DNA from: a virus
Length of the DNA stretch: 20,132 nt
Direction: 5' to 3' (one strand)
IMG/VR virus record: IMGVR_UViG_3300033153_002081
Span: 1-20,132 of that record
Positions 13,271 through 20,132 of the stretch are shown here, piece by piece. The notes beneath the pieces were generated by a model. The model searched no databases, was not told the DNA's origin, and saw nothing but the letters and a program-made list of their open reading frames with translations. The translations under genes and the position numbers were made by a program. Each line of letters opens with the position of its first letter. Position 1 is the stretch's first letter.

Positions 13271-13320
13271 CCTCCTACTTTTATTCTTGCCCAGAGTACA
13301 AGTAGGGGGCATTTCTTTTT
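13271..13320 (+). terminator. Intrinsic terminator of the 198-aa gene
   Basis: CCTCCTACTT (13271-13280) pairs with AAGTAGGGGG (13300-13309) with one mismatch, followed by CATTTCTTTTT. GC-rich stem plus T-run is a textbook rho-independent terminator, 30 bases after the stop. Confidence 0.8.
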
Positions 13321-13342
13321 AACCCACCCATGAGATAATAAA

Positions 13343-14239
13343 ATGCATATAAATGTAGATACCCTCATAATTGGTGCTGGATACTCAGGTTTGATACTTC
13401 AGAAAAAGCTACAATCTATGGGGTTTCAAAACAACATCATAGTTGAAAGAGGCTATGAGAATGGCTACGCAGATTCTGACTATGTAGTCTTCACCAAAAA
13501 CGAATACCCATTTTCCGCTGATCCGCTTAATGTTACCACCACTATGACTAGTAGCGGTGCTCACGACTTCGGCACGGAATATGCTAAAAAGATTTACAAC
13601 GAAAAAATGAATAATATAGACATATATTATAAGGATATGGAAGAGGCAGTAGGCTACTCTATATCTAATGAATACTTGCTCAAAGGCGCAAAGTGCTACG
13701 GTAACATAGCTATCGAAAGTATAGACCTTGAGAACAAGAAGGCGAGAGGCAGAGTGCTACACCTAAAGGAGTCTGTAGAGATAGATTACAAATTCCTAGT
13801 TAGCACTATCCCTGTTCATCGCTTTGCTAAGTTAGTTCGTACAGACCTAATGAAAGCGTTCAATATGTTTATCTCTTACTACCCAATCGGGATACACAAG
13901 ACAAGCGGGAATTTTGATTATCCTGATATGTCTATCGAATATGTATCAGACCCCAAGATTCCATACTATAGAAAGCAGATGTATAAGAGCTGTATCTTCT
14001 ATGAGTATTGTTTGAATAAGCCTATGGATATTCGCTTTAATCATGTGATAATTCCAGGCAGATTCAAGAAGCTGGAAGAAGAAGTAATGGGTGCATTCTA
14101 TGAATATTTTCAACTTCATGGAATCTACTTCGCAGGACGATTTGCTACATGGGATACGGACTTCCTACTTGAGAAGATATGGTCTCCAGATGAGACTTTA
14201 CCTAGTAAATTTTTACAACTATTTTATGAGGAACTATAA
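13343..14239 (+). CDS. FAD-binding Rossmann oxidoreductase, UDP-galactopyranose mutase/amine-oxidase-like
   Basis: The 298-aa protein begins with a beta-alpha-beta dinucleotide motif GAGYSG (11-16), then VERG near the second strand end (acidic residue that would bind the ribose). It carries FLVSTIPVHRFAKL mid-protein and GIYFAGRFATWDTDFLLEKI (about 260-280), the C-terminal FAD-contact GR motif of UGM/protoporphyrinogen-oxidase-like enzymes. It is shorter than UGM (~370-390 aa), so a cap or substrate domain is reduced. It overlaps thyX as TAATG. Substrate is unknown; ThyX linkage invites a role in nucleotide chemistry, but surface-glycan chemistry is equally possible. Confidence 0.75.
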   Translation: MHINVDTLIIGAGYSGLILQKKLQSMGFQNNIIVERGYENGYADSDYVVFTKNEYPFSADPLNVTTTMTSSGAHDFGTEYAKKIYNEKMNNIDIYYKDMEEAVGYSISNEYLLKGAKCYGNIAIESIDLENKKARGRVLHLKESVEIDYKFLVSTIPVHRFAKLVRTDLMKAFNMFISYYPIGIHKTSGNFDYPDMSIEYVSDPKIPYYRKQMYKSCIFYEYCLNKPMDIRFNHVIIPGRFKKLEEEVMGAFYEYFQLHGIYFAGRFATWDTDFLLEKIWSPDETLPSKFLQLFYEEL

Positions 14240-15012
14240 TGGAAATACAAACAGAACAACCTAGAGTAATACTTTATGACTTCCCAGAGCAACCAGAGCG
14301 CCAAATTGCTCTTGCAGTATCCGCTTGGGCTAGCGATAACTTTGTAGAGAGTCCAGAAGGATTCAGTAACCATCAGGCTAGAGAGTTAGCAGGTAAGGGC
14401 ATCAAGGCATTCCACAGAACGGCTCTTGAATATGTAGGAATGACGTTCATTATTAAGAACACTTCCCGCGCCTTTCAGCAGCAGATCACTCGTACAAGAC
14501 ATGCTAGCTTCTCTATCCAGAGTATGCGAGTTATCTTGAAGAACGGTTTTGCTAAGCAAGGTCACTACACTATGCCTCCTGGCCTATCAGAAGATGATCA
14601 GAAAGGGTTTCACTATAGTATGCTAAAGATTCAGGAAATGTATGACCTGATGATACTAGAGGGATTCAGCGCAGAAGATGCTAGAGGTATATTGCCTCTT
14701 AATATTCATAGTGATATTACTATGACTATAAACCTTAATGCTCTCTATCACATGATGGGTCAACGGTTTTGTGTTAACACTCAGAGTGAGTTCCGTCAAG
14801 TGGCTTCACAGATTAAGGAGTTGGTGAAGGATAAAATGGGCGCACTGTTCTCAGAGCCTATGGATGCTCCTTGCGTTAAGACTCGCAACTGCCCTATGGG
14901 AGAGGACTTCTGTAAGACTTCGGTTTGGTTGATGGATGAGCCTCAGCGGATAGAGTTTTACAAAGGCTACCAGCAAGGTGATGAGTCTTGGAATCCAAGG
15001 TTCGAGAGATGA
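14239..15012 (+). CDS. thyX: Flavin-dependent thymidylate synthase ThyX (divergent)
   Basis: The 257-aa protein has the ThyX order: F-I-I-K-N-T-S-R (70-77), QQQI then RTRHASFSIQSMR (85-97), aligned with the RHRxxSxNxxSxR signature but with RTR for RHR and Ser for Asn; then RGILPLNIHSDITMTINL (149-166) and MGQRFCVNTQSEFRQVA (173-189), which matches the R...Q.E.R FAD/dUMP region. It converts dUMP to dTMP using CH2-THF, FAD and NADPH. A C-terminal extension has Cys212, Cys218 and Cys225, unusual for the family. GAGGAA precedes the start; the gene overlaps FAD-oxidoreductase and methyltransferase genes (TAATG, ATGA). Confidence 0.85.
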   Translation: MEIQTEQPRVILYDFPEQPERQIALAVSAWASDNFVESPEGFSNHQARELAGKGIKAFHRTALEYVGMTFIIKNTSRAFQQQITRTRHASFSIQSMRVILKNGFAKQGHYTMPPGLSEDDQKGFHYSMLKIQEMYDLMILEGFSAEDARGILPLNIHSDITMTINLNALYHMMGQRFCVNTQSEFRQVASQIKELVKDKMGALFSEPMDAPCVKTRNCPMGEDFCKTSVWLMDEPQRIEFYKGYQQGDESWNPRFER

Positions 15013-15488
15013 AGATACAGACCATGTTCGCGTTGGGTATGAAGCGAGAGATACCCGAATTGCTAGAAAGTTATGGTGATGAAATAGAACTTGGTCCAGG
15101 TCATAATCCTGTAGGCTGTCCTGCTCTGGAATATCCAGAGTGGGATGCCGACTATATGGCCATACCTTATCCAGATGAAAGTATGGATGTAATCCATATG
15201 TATCATTTCCTAGAGCATGTAGAAGATCCAATAAAGCTATTGAGAGAATGTGAAAGAGTTCTCAAAGTAGGAGGGCACATTAACATAGTCGTTCCTCATA
15301 AATCTTCCGCTTTAGCTTGGGAGGACTTAGACCATAAGACCTTCTTCAACGAAGAGACCATACCTAAACTTCTTATCACTCACGGTTATGATAAGAACTC
15401 AAGCTGGGAACTTCAAGTCCATGCCAACTTTATAATGGCTATAGTAGAACGTAACCTTTCAATATTTACTCAATTGAGGAAAAGATAA
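15009..15488 (+). CDS. Class I SAM-dependent methyltransferase, short (Methyltransf_11-like)
   Basis: The 159-aa protein has a motif I-like LGPGHNP near residue 28-34, then PYPDESMDVIHMYHFLEHVE (54-73) and LLRECERVLKVGGHINIVVP (77-96), the typical core of Methyltransf_11. It lacks the acidic residue after motif I expected for ribose binding and has no substrate domain, so activity is uncertain. I start at ATG 15009, overlapping the thyX stop (ATGA), not at in-frame ATG 14988, which lies within thyX. Substrate unknown; could be a small molecule, nucleotide or protein. Confidence 0.7.
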   Translation: MKIQTMFALGMKREIPELLESYGDEIELGPGHNPVGCPALEYPEWDADYMAIPYPDESMDVIHMYHFLEHVEDPIKLLRECERVLKVGGHINIVVPHKSSALAWEDLDHKTFFNEETIPKLLITHGYDKNSSWELQVHANFIMAIVERNLSIFTQLRKR

Positions 15489-15808
15489 TGATGCGATTTA
15501 ACGATGAAAAGCCTAAGCTATCATTCGTGCTAGACTTCCCTAACACACTAGCGGAAGTAGCTGACGTAATGACTATGGGGGCAGAGAAGTATGCCCGTAA
15601 TAATTGGAAAGAGGGTGGACCATTCTCTGAGTCTGAAGACAGCCTACTAAGGCATCTAACGGCATTCCATAACTGTCAAGATAATGATCCAGAAAGTGGT
15701 AAGAGTCATCTTGCTCACATTATCTGTAACGCAGCTTTCATACTTGAAAACTATGAACGCTTTGGTGGTGAATTCGACGACAGGGACTGGGACAATGCGC
15801 AGGATTAA
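15488..15808 (+). CDS. DUF5664 / dATP-dGTP diphosphohydrolase-like protein
   Basis: The 106-aa product follows the DUF5664 pattern: N-terminal RFNDEKPKLSFVLDFP, then MTMGAEKYARNNWKEGGPFS, then LLRHLTAFHNCQDND and SHLAHIICNAAFILEN. This family is annotated as dATP/dGTP diphosphohydrolase-like and is related to all-alpha NTP pyrophosphatases (MazG-like), which clean nucleotide pools. It overlaps the upstream gene as TAATG with GAGGAAAAG as ribosome site. It overlaps the next gene by 14 bases. Function in this phage is inferred from family. Confidence 0.72.
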   Translation: MMRFNDEKPKLSFVLDFPNTLAEVADVMTMGAEKYARNNWKEGGPFSESEDSLLRHLTAFHNCQDNDPESGKSHLAHIICNAAFILENYERFGGEFDDRDWDNAQD

Positions 15809-16331
15809 TATATTTGATACAGAGACAACAGGGCTGCTCAAGCCTCGTGCAGCAGGTCTAGAATCACAACCTTACATAACGGAGATATACATTGTTCAAG
15901 TTGATGAAAACATACTTAAAGAGGTTGATAGCTACATCAAGATACCAGTACCCGTCCCAGATTTCATTACCAAGATTACTGGTATTAAAGATTCTGATTT
16001 GGTTAGCGCACCTACTTTTGAAGAACTCTTACCCAGTCTCATTGATATCTTTAAAGACTCAACAGAAATGGTCGCTCACAATCTCTCTTTTGATAAAGCG
16101 ATGCTTGGGAATCAAGTACTCAGATGTGGTATAAAAGAGTTCCCATTCCCAGAGATAGAGACATGTACAGTTATTAAGTCTATGCCTTTAGAGCAGAGAA
16201 GAATCAACTTAACTAAACTACATGAGATTCTATTTGGCAAAGGGTTCAAAGATGCCCATAGGGCTAAGTCTGATGTACATGCTCTTGTAAGATGTTATCA
16301 CGAAATGCGTGAGAGAGGCTACTGTGACTAG
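15795..16331 (+). CDS. DnaQ-like DEDDh 3'-5' exonuclease
   Basis: From ATG 15795 the product is 178 aa and has the complete DEDDh set: Asp8 and Glu10 (FDTETTG), Asp100 (AHNLSFDK), and His155/Asp160 (HRAKSDVHAL). This is the epsilon-type proofreading exonuclease fold. The upstream in-frame start at 15684 would lie within the preceding gene and adds nonsense-like sequence. It lies just before the PolIII-alpha-type polymerase and probably provides its proofreading. No clear separate ribosome site; translation is probably coupled to the overlapping upstream gene. Confidence 0.85.
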   Translation: MRRINIFDTETTGLLKPRAAGLESQPYITEIYIVQVDENILKEVDSYIKIPVPVPDFITKITGIKDSDLVSAPTFEELLPSLIDIFKDSTEMVAHNLSFDKAMLGNQVLRCGIKEFPFPEIETCTVIKSMPLEQRRINLTKLHEILFGKGFKDAHRAKSDVHALVRCYHEMRERGYCD

Positions 16332-16485
16332 TTGTCAAAAGCACGGAGTACAGGAAGCAGACTATAGCAATATGACTGATAAGCAGTTAGTTGAATATGC
16401 TATAGACATTCATGTATCAATAGAATCTCATAGTCTAATAATTGAATTGATAAGGAGGTGGGAGAATGATAAATTTGGCACTTAA
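16324..16485 (+). CDS. 53-aa protein between exonuclease and polymerase
   Basis: GTG at 16324, within the previous gene's 3' end and preceded by GAGAGG, opens a 53-aa frame (MTSCQKHGVQEADYSNMTDK at its start, ending RRWENDKFGT) that terminates at 16485, 20 bases inside the polymerase gene. A shorter version from ATG 16372 lacks a ribosome site. The C-terminal part (LVEYAIDIHVSIESHSLIIE) is a likely helix. Its reading frame bridges the exonuclease and polymerase genes, so it could serve translational coupling or encode a small polymerase accessory. No family recognised. Confidence 0.5.
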   Translation: MTSCQKHGVQEADYSNMTDKQLVEYAIDIHVSIESHSLIIELIRRWENDKFGT

Positions 16486-19261
16486 AACCGAATATAGCTT
16501 TAAGCATTGCTTCGGGCATATACAGGAGTTAGTTGATAGCTGTAAAGAATCCGCTCTGGGCATAGCCGATATGGATAATACCTACGGTCATGTCCTATTC
16601 GGTGAGGCATGTAAGAAGGCTGATATCAAGCCTATCTACGGGGTTAGGCTAAGATACACTGTCGACCCCAAACAGCGCACCTGTCAATACTACTGGGTAT
16701 TCCTGGCTAAGAATGACGAGGGGCTGAAAGAAATCTATAGGCTAGTAACAAAGGCTTATGAAAACTTCTATTATTTCCCGCGCTTGTTGCTAGATGACCT
16801 ATCCAATATCTCGGATAATGTAATCTCTATACAGCCCGATATGGACGGTAGGATTATGGCTGATTATCAGATGCTAACTCCTTGCCAAGAGAGAATAGCA
16901 AAAGGCATAAACATGGTAGCTATGCAGGATAACTATTACCCTAACGAAGTTGACAAGGAGATATATGAGTTGCTAGCAGGGGCGCGGAAAGACAAAGGCG
17001 GAGGTTACATACACTTCTTTGATGATAGACCATGCCCTATGCATATAGTTTCAGATGAATACTTTAGGACTGGAATTCTAAGAACTACAATAATAGCTAA
17101 TGAATGTAATGCTTCTATACAGAAAGCAGAAATGGTAAAGTTCAGTGGGAGTGCGAATATAAGAGACTTATGTACTATTGGCGCAAAAAGGCTAAATCTC
17201 CCTATGGACAAAGAGCCTTATCAATCACGCCTAGAGAGAGAACTATCACTTATAGAGGAAAAAGGTTATGAAGATTATTTCCTTATCGTTGCTGATATGC
17301 TCCGTTATGCTAATAAGCAAATGCTCGTTGGACCATCCCGTGGTTCATCTGCTGGTAGTCTTGTCTGTTATCTTCTGGATATTACCAAAATTGATCCCAT
17401 AGAACATGACTTATTATTTGAGAGATTCATTGATGTTAACCGTTTCGATCTGCCTGATATTGATATTGACTTCCCTGACTCTAAGCGAGTTATGGTCATT
17501 GACTATCTTGTACGAAAGTACGGAAGAAACAATGTTAAGAATCTAGCCAATATTAACAGGCTCAAAGCTAAGTCTGCTATTGATCTATTTGGTATGGGTA
17601 TGGCTGTGCCAAAAGGTGCTTGTGAAACAGTTAAGAATGCGATGATCGAAAGGTCGGCAGGTGATGCTCGTAATGATATGTGTATCGGAGATACTTTTAA
17701 TGATACAGAACCTGGACAGGACTTCATTAGTGAATACCCCAAGATGAGGCTAGTGGAGAGGATAGAGAATCATGCTCAACACGCGGGTAAGCATGCTGCG
17801 GGAATCATTGTATCCAATCTTCCGCTGACTAACTTCGGCTCTGTAACGGCTAAGTCTTACGCAGGGGTTCCTGGTGATACTATCATGGTAGATAAGAACG
17901 CAGCTGAGATAATCGACCTATTGAAGATTGATTGTCTAGGCTTAACTTGTCTTACCATATTAGAAGAGTCAGCTAAGTTAATCAAGAAGCCTAAAGACTT
18001 CTACTACAGTCTGGAGTTAGATGATGATAAGACTTTTAAAATCTTTCGTGATGGAAGGCTCAACGGTATATTTCAATTTGAAGGACAGGCTCTCAAGATG
18101 CTTACTAAGTCTATTGATGTCAATCATTTTGATGATATTGTCGCTATCACTGCGCTTGCTAGACCTGGTGCGTTACGTTCTGGTGGTGCGGCTAAATTCG
18201 CCAAGCGTAGGTCAGGGAACGAACAACCGATATATTTTGGATCTAAGCATAAGTCAATTACGGAATCTACACTCGGTATTATGGTCTATCAGGAACAGAT
18301 GATGTTCCTTGCTAAGGACTTAGCAGAGTTCTCTTGGATGGAAATTAACGACATGAGGAAGGCAGCCAGTAAGTCTAAAGGTGATGACTATTTCTCCCGC
18401 TATGAGAAGAAGTTTATAGATGGGTGTAAGGAGTTCTCAGGGCTGACTACGGAAGAAGCCGAAGCAGTATGGAAGGATATTCAGCATGCTGGCTCTTGGA
18501 TCTTTAACAAGGCTCACGCTGTAGCTTACGGTATGCTAAGTTACTATACTGCTTATATGAAAGCTAACCATCCGTTAGAGTTCTATGCTGCTACACTCAA
18601 TAACGCCAAGAATGAAGATTCCGCTTTGAGGGTATTGAGGGATGGAGTGGAGAACGACGGCATAGAGTATACAGCTGTAGATGTAGATGAGTCGATGGCT
18701 AAGTGGGCTGTTGTAGATGGCAAGCTACTAGGCGGGCTATGTAATATCAAAGGAGTCGCTGAGAAGAAAGCAGAGGTATTGATCAAAGCGAGAAATGCGC
18801 AAAAATGGACAGATGCCCAACTCAAACTTATGATGAACCCAAAGACCGCCTTCGATATTCTCTTCCCAACTCAGCACCATTGGGGGCACTATTTCGATAA
18901 GCCTACAGACAACGGACTATATGCTTCACCTACTCTTATCAGAGATATAGATAAGCCAGGTGATTATATGATCATAGGAAGATTGATAGACAGAAACTTG
19001 AACGATCTTAATGAATACAACAAGGTGGTGAAACGTGGACATAAACTGGAAGACCATACGGTATATCTTAATATTATCATTGAAGACGATTATGATAGTA
19101 TTATGTGTTCTATTGGTAGGTACGAATTTGATAGACTTCATGGTAGACATATTGCTGAGTCAGCCAAAGTAGGTGAAGACTGGTATCTAGTAAAAGGTAA
19201 AATGAGTGGTAGCTGGAGAGGTATCACTGTAGAAGAAATAATCAACTTATCGGAGTTATGA
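16466..19261 (+). CDS. Family C DNA polymerase (PolIII alpha / DnaE-like)
   Basis: The 931-aa protein shows the C-family palm: GPSRGSSAGSLVCYLLDITK (289-308), then PDIDIDF (330-336) with Asp333 and Asp335, and IDCLGL with Asp489, which align with E. coli Asp401, Asp403 and Asp555. ALARPGAL (564-571), YQEQMM (608-613) and FNKAHAVAYG are further family motifs. The N-terminal PHP domain has lost the HxH metal ligands (LALKTEYS instead of LHVHSEYS). Length is below E. coli DnaE (1160 aa); the C-terminus ends in an OB-like beta segment. ATG 16466 has AAGGAGG. It likely relies on the upstream exonuclease. Confidence 0.92.
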   Translation: MINLALKTEYSFKHCFGHIQELVDSCKESALGIADMDNTYGHVLFGEACKKADIKPIYGVRLRYTVDPKQRTCQYYWVFLAKNDEGLKEIYRLVTKAYENFYYFPRLLLDDLSNISDNVISIQPDMDGRIMADYQMLTPCQERIAKGINMVAMQDNYYPNEVDKEIYELLAGARKDKGGGYIHFFDDRPCPMHIVSDEYFRTGILRTTIIANECNASIQKAEMVKFSGSANIRDLCTIGAKRLNLPMDKEPYQSRLERELSLIEEKGYEDYFLIVADMLRYANKQMLVGPSRGSSAGSLVCYLLDITKIDPIEHDLLFERFIDVNRFDLPDIDIDFPDSKRVMVIDYLVRKYGRNNVKNLANINRLKAKSAIDLFGMGMAVPKGACETVKNAMIERSAGDARNDMCIGDTFNDTEPGQDFISEYPKMRLVERIENHAQHAGKHAAGIIVSNLPLTNFGSVTAKSYAGVPGDTIMVDKNAAEIIDLLKIDCLGLTCLTILEESAKLIKKPKDFYYSLELDDDKTFKIFRDGRLNGIFQFEGQALKMLTKSIDVNHFDDIVAITALARPGALRSGGAAKFAKRRSGNEQPIYFGSKHKSITESTLGIMVYQEQMMFLAKDLAEFSWMEINDMRKAASKSKGDDYFSRYEKKFIDGCKEFSGLTTEEAEAVWKDIQHAGSWIFNKAHAVAYGMLSYYTAYMKANHPLEFYAATLNNAKNEDSALRVLRDGVENDGIEYTAVDVDESMAKWAVVDGKLLGGLCNIKGVAEKKAEVLIKARNAQKWTDAQLKLMMNPKTAFDILFPTQHHWGHYFDKPTDNGLYASPTLIRDIDKPGDYMIIGRLIDRNLNDLNEYNKVVKRGHKLEDHTVYLNIIIEDDYDSIMCSIGRYEFDRLHGRHIAESAKVGEDWYLVKGKMSGSWRGITVEEIINLSEL

Positions 19262-20132
19262 TGGAAAAAGTATTATATGCTAAAGATGTAAAGGGTAATA
19301 TCCGCGTGTGGATGGTAACAGCACATGACAACGGATTAACTATCGAACATGGATTGTTAGGTGGGGAACTTCAATCGAAGGAAGAACATATCAAGACTGG
19401 AGATACAGTCAAGACTAAAGATCAGAAAATCTATTCCCGCTATCTTAGCAGGATTAACTCACAGTATGATAAAGGATATACAGAGAGCCTAAGCCAAGCG
19501 GAAAGGAGTAAAAGAACAAACTCAATGGGACTGTTGCGCCCAATGCTAGCGGCACCAATTAAAAACGTAAGGAATATAGATTATGGGCAAGCCTTTTACC
19601 AACACAAATATGATGGAAACAGATGCCTCATCACAAAACGGAATGGGGTACTTGTTGCTTATTCTCGTAATGGTAAACCTGTTACTAGCATCGGGCATAT
19701 CTTGGATGGAATACAGCTTGATGAAGACGAAGTCATCGATGGAGAACTCTATTGTCACGGAGTGCCTCTCCAACGCATCTGTAGCTGGATTAAACGAGAG
19801 CAAGACGCAACAAAGAACCTCTCCATGAGGGTGTACGATATTATCTCGGAACGCCCCTATATAGACCGCTTAGACCGCCTAGAATCGCTTAGGCTAGGCG
19901 ATCATGCGGGAGTAGTACCTACCGTAAGGGTAGACTCAGAAAACGCCTTAGACGGGCTTCTAGAAGGCTCACTTAAAGATGGGTATGAAGGAGGCATCCT
20001 TAGATGGGGAGAGGCAGGATATGAGGACGGCAAGCGGAGTAAGTCACTAGCAAAGATTAAAGTCTTTGAAGATGATGAGTACAAGGTAATAGGTATCGTG
20101 GCTTCCAAAGATGGCTGGGCTATCTTAGTTTG
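19261..20132 (+). CDS. ATP-dependent DNA ligase, 3' end beyond the window
   Basis: The frame from ATG 19261 (TGATG overlap with the polymerase stop, CGGAG upstream) runs 290 codons to the window end. Residues ~1-73 resemble a WGR-like N-terminal domain (VWMVTAHDNGLTIEHGLLGG). The nucleotidyltransferase core has KYDGNR with catalytic Lys116 (motif I), DGEL (160-163, motif III), EGGILRWG (243-250, motif IV) and KSLAKIK (261-267, motif V). It seals nicks with ATP. The OB domain is cut off by the window. At 19876-19900 a CGCCTAG/CTAGGCG dyad lies within the coding sequence. Confidence 0.93.
   Translation, partial: MEKVLYAKDVKGNIRVWMVTAHDNGLTIEHGLLGGELQSKEEHIKTGDTVKTKDQKIYSRYLSRINSQYDKGYTESLSQAERSKRTNSMGLLRPMLAAPIKNVRNIDYGQAFYQHKYDGNRCLITKRNGVLVAYSRNGKPVTSIGHILDGIQLDEDEVIDGELYCHGVPLQRICSWIKREQDATKNLSMRVYDIISERPYIDRLDRLESLRLGDHAGVVPTVRVDSENALDGLLEGSLKDGYEGGILRWGEAGYEDGKRSKSLAKIKVFEDDEYKVIGIVASKDGWAILV

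Noticed and set aside
14988-15008. Earlier start for the methyltransferase
   Set aside because: It lies within thyX coding sequence; the ATGA overlap start at 15009 matches the local coupling pattern.
15684-15794. Longer N-terminus for the exonuclease
   Set aside because: The extra 37 residues read through the DUF5664 gene in another frame; the DEDDh motif FDTETTG normally lies at the very N-terminus, as with ATG 15795.
15488-15808. 2-aminoadenine (Z) genome pathway via the dATP/dGTP phosphohydrolase-like gene
   Set aside because: No PurZ or DatZ-type gene is in the window, and the DUF5664 family is widespread in phages with ordinary adenine.
19876-19900. CGCCTAG/CTAGGCG dyad as a regulatory site
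   Set aside because: It lies within the conserved ligase coding sequence and no other signal accompanies it; it may be coincidental.
1-20132. AGCGG as the Bacillus subtilis Chi sequence identifying a Firmicute host
   Set aside because: The enriched word is seven bases long and extends beyond AGCGG; a five-base match is common by chance, and nothing else points to a Firmicute host.

Overview
The window looks like part of the genome of a virulent tailed bacteriophage (Caudoviricetes) that encodes its own DNA replication and recombination. The evidence is dense packing of mostly small genes, stop/start overlaps (TAATG, ATGA, TGATG), and a set of classic phage enzymes: a primase-helicase fusion, a RusA resolvase, a Sak4-type RecA-fold ATPase, a DUF669 ssDNA-binding-like protein, a Cas4/RecB-like nuclease, an SF2 helicase, a ThyX, a DnaQ-like exonuclease, a PolIII-alpha-type polymerase and an ATP-dependent ligase. 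Shine-Dalgarno sites and sigma70-like promoters point to a bacterial host with ordinary signals, but nothing fixes the host genus. I see no integrase, transposase, tRNA, rRNA or CRISPR array.

Layout. (1) 1-846, minus strand: three overlapping genes, two of them for very lysine-rich small proteins and one for a putative HTH, possibly small-terminase-like, protein, driven by a good promoter at 873-900. (2) 847-1453: a gene-free 600-base region with a polypurine tract, an AT-rich stretch and several strong inverted repeats, some mutually exclusive. (3) 1454-2008, plus strand: two small unknown genes separated by a GNRA-loop hairpin. (4) 2009-2176: convergent zone with three hairpins; one is a second copy of an element at 1208-1234. 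(5) 2177-5211, minus strand: a 53-aa gene, the primase-helicase and rusA, with an array of AGGGAAT words before rusA. (6) 5212-5426: divergent control region. (7) 5427-7593, plus strand: eight small unknown genes, the last a 28-aa membrane microprotein. (8) 7699-12503: a recombination module (wHTH protein, Sak4, DUF669, Cas4-like nuclease, RadD-like helicase), interrupted at 9811-9927 by a striking RNA element that would bury a Shine-Dalgarno sequence. (9) 12554-13320: a self-contained unit of promoter with an operator-like dyad, 5' hairpin, a 198-aa gene with strong-expression codon use, and an intrinsic terminator. (10) 13343-20132, plus strand: a nucleotide-metabolism and polymerase operon (FAD protein, ThyX, methyltransferase, dNTP-diphosphohydrolase-like protein, exonuclease, 53-aa protein, DNA polymerase, ligase cut by the window end).

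How it fits together: primase-helicase opens and primes; the polymerase, whose PHP domain has lost its metal ligands, is presumably proofread by the exonuclease encoded just upstream; ligase seals nicks; Sak4, the DUF669 protein, the nuclease, the SF2 helicase and RusA form a recombination set; ThyX and the DUF5664 protein supply or sanitise nucleotides. The FAD oxidoreductase and small methyltransferase flanking ThyX have no obvious place in plain replication and are the best candidates for an undescribed nucleotide-related activity.
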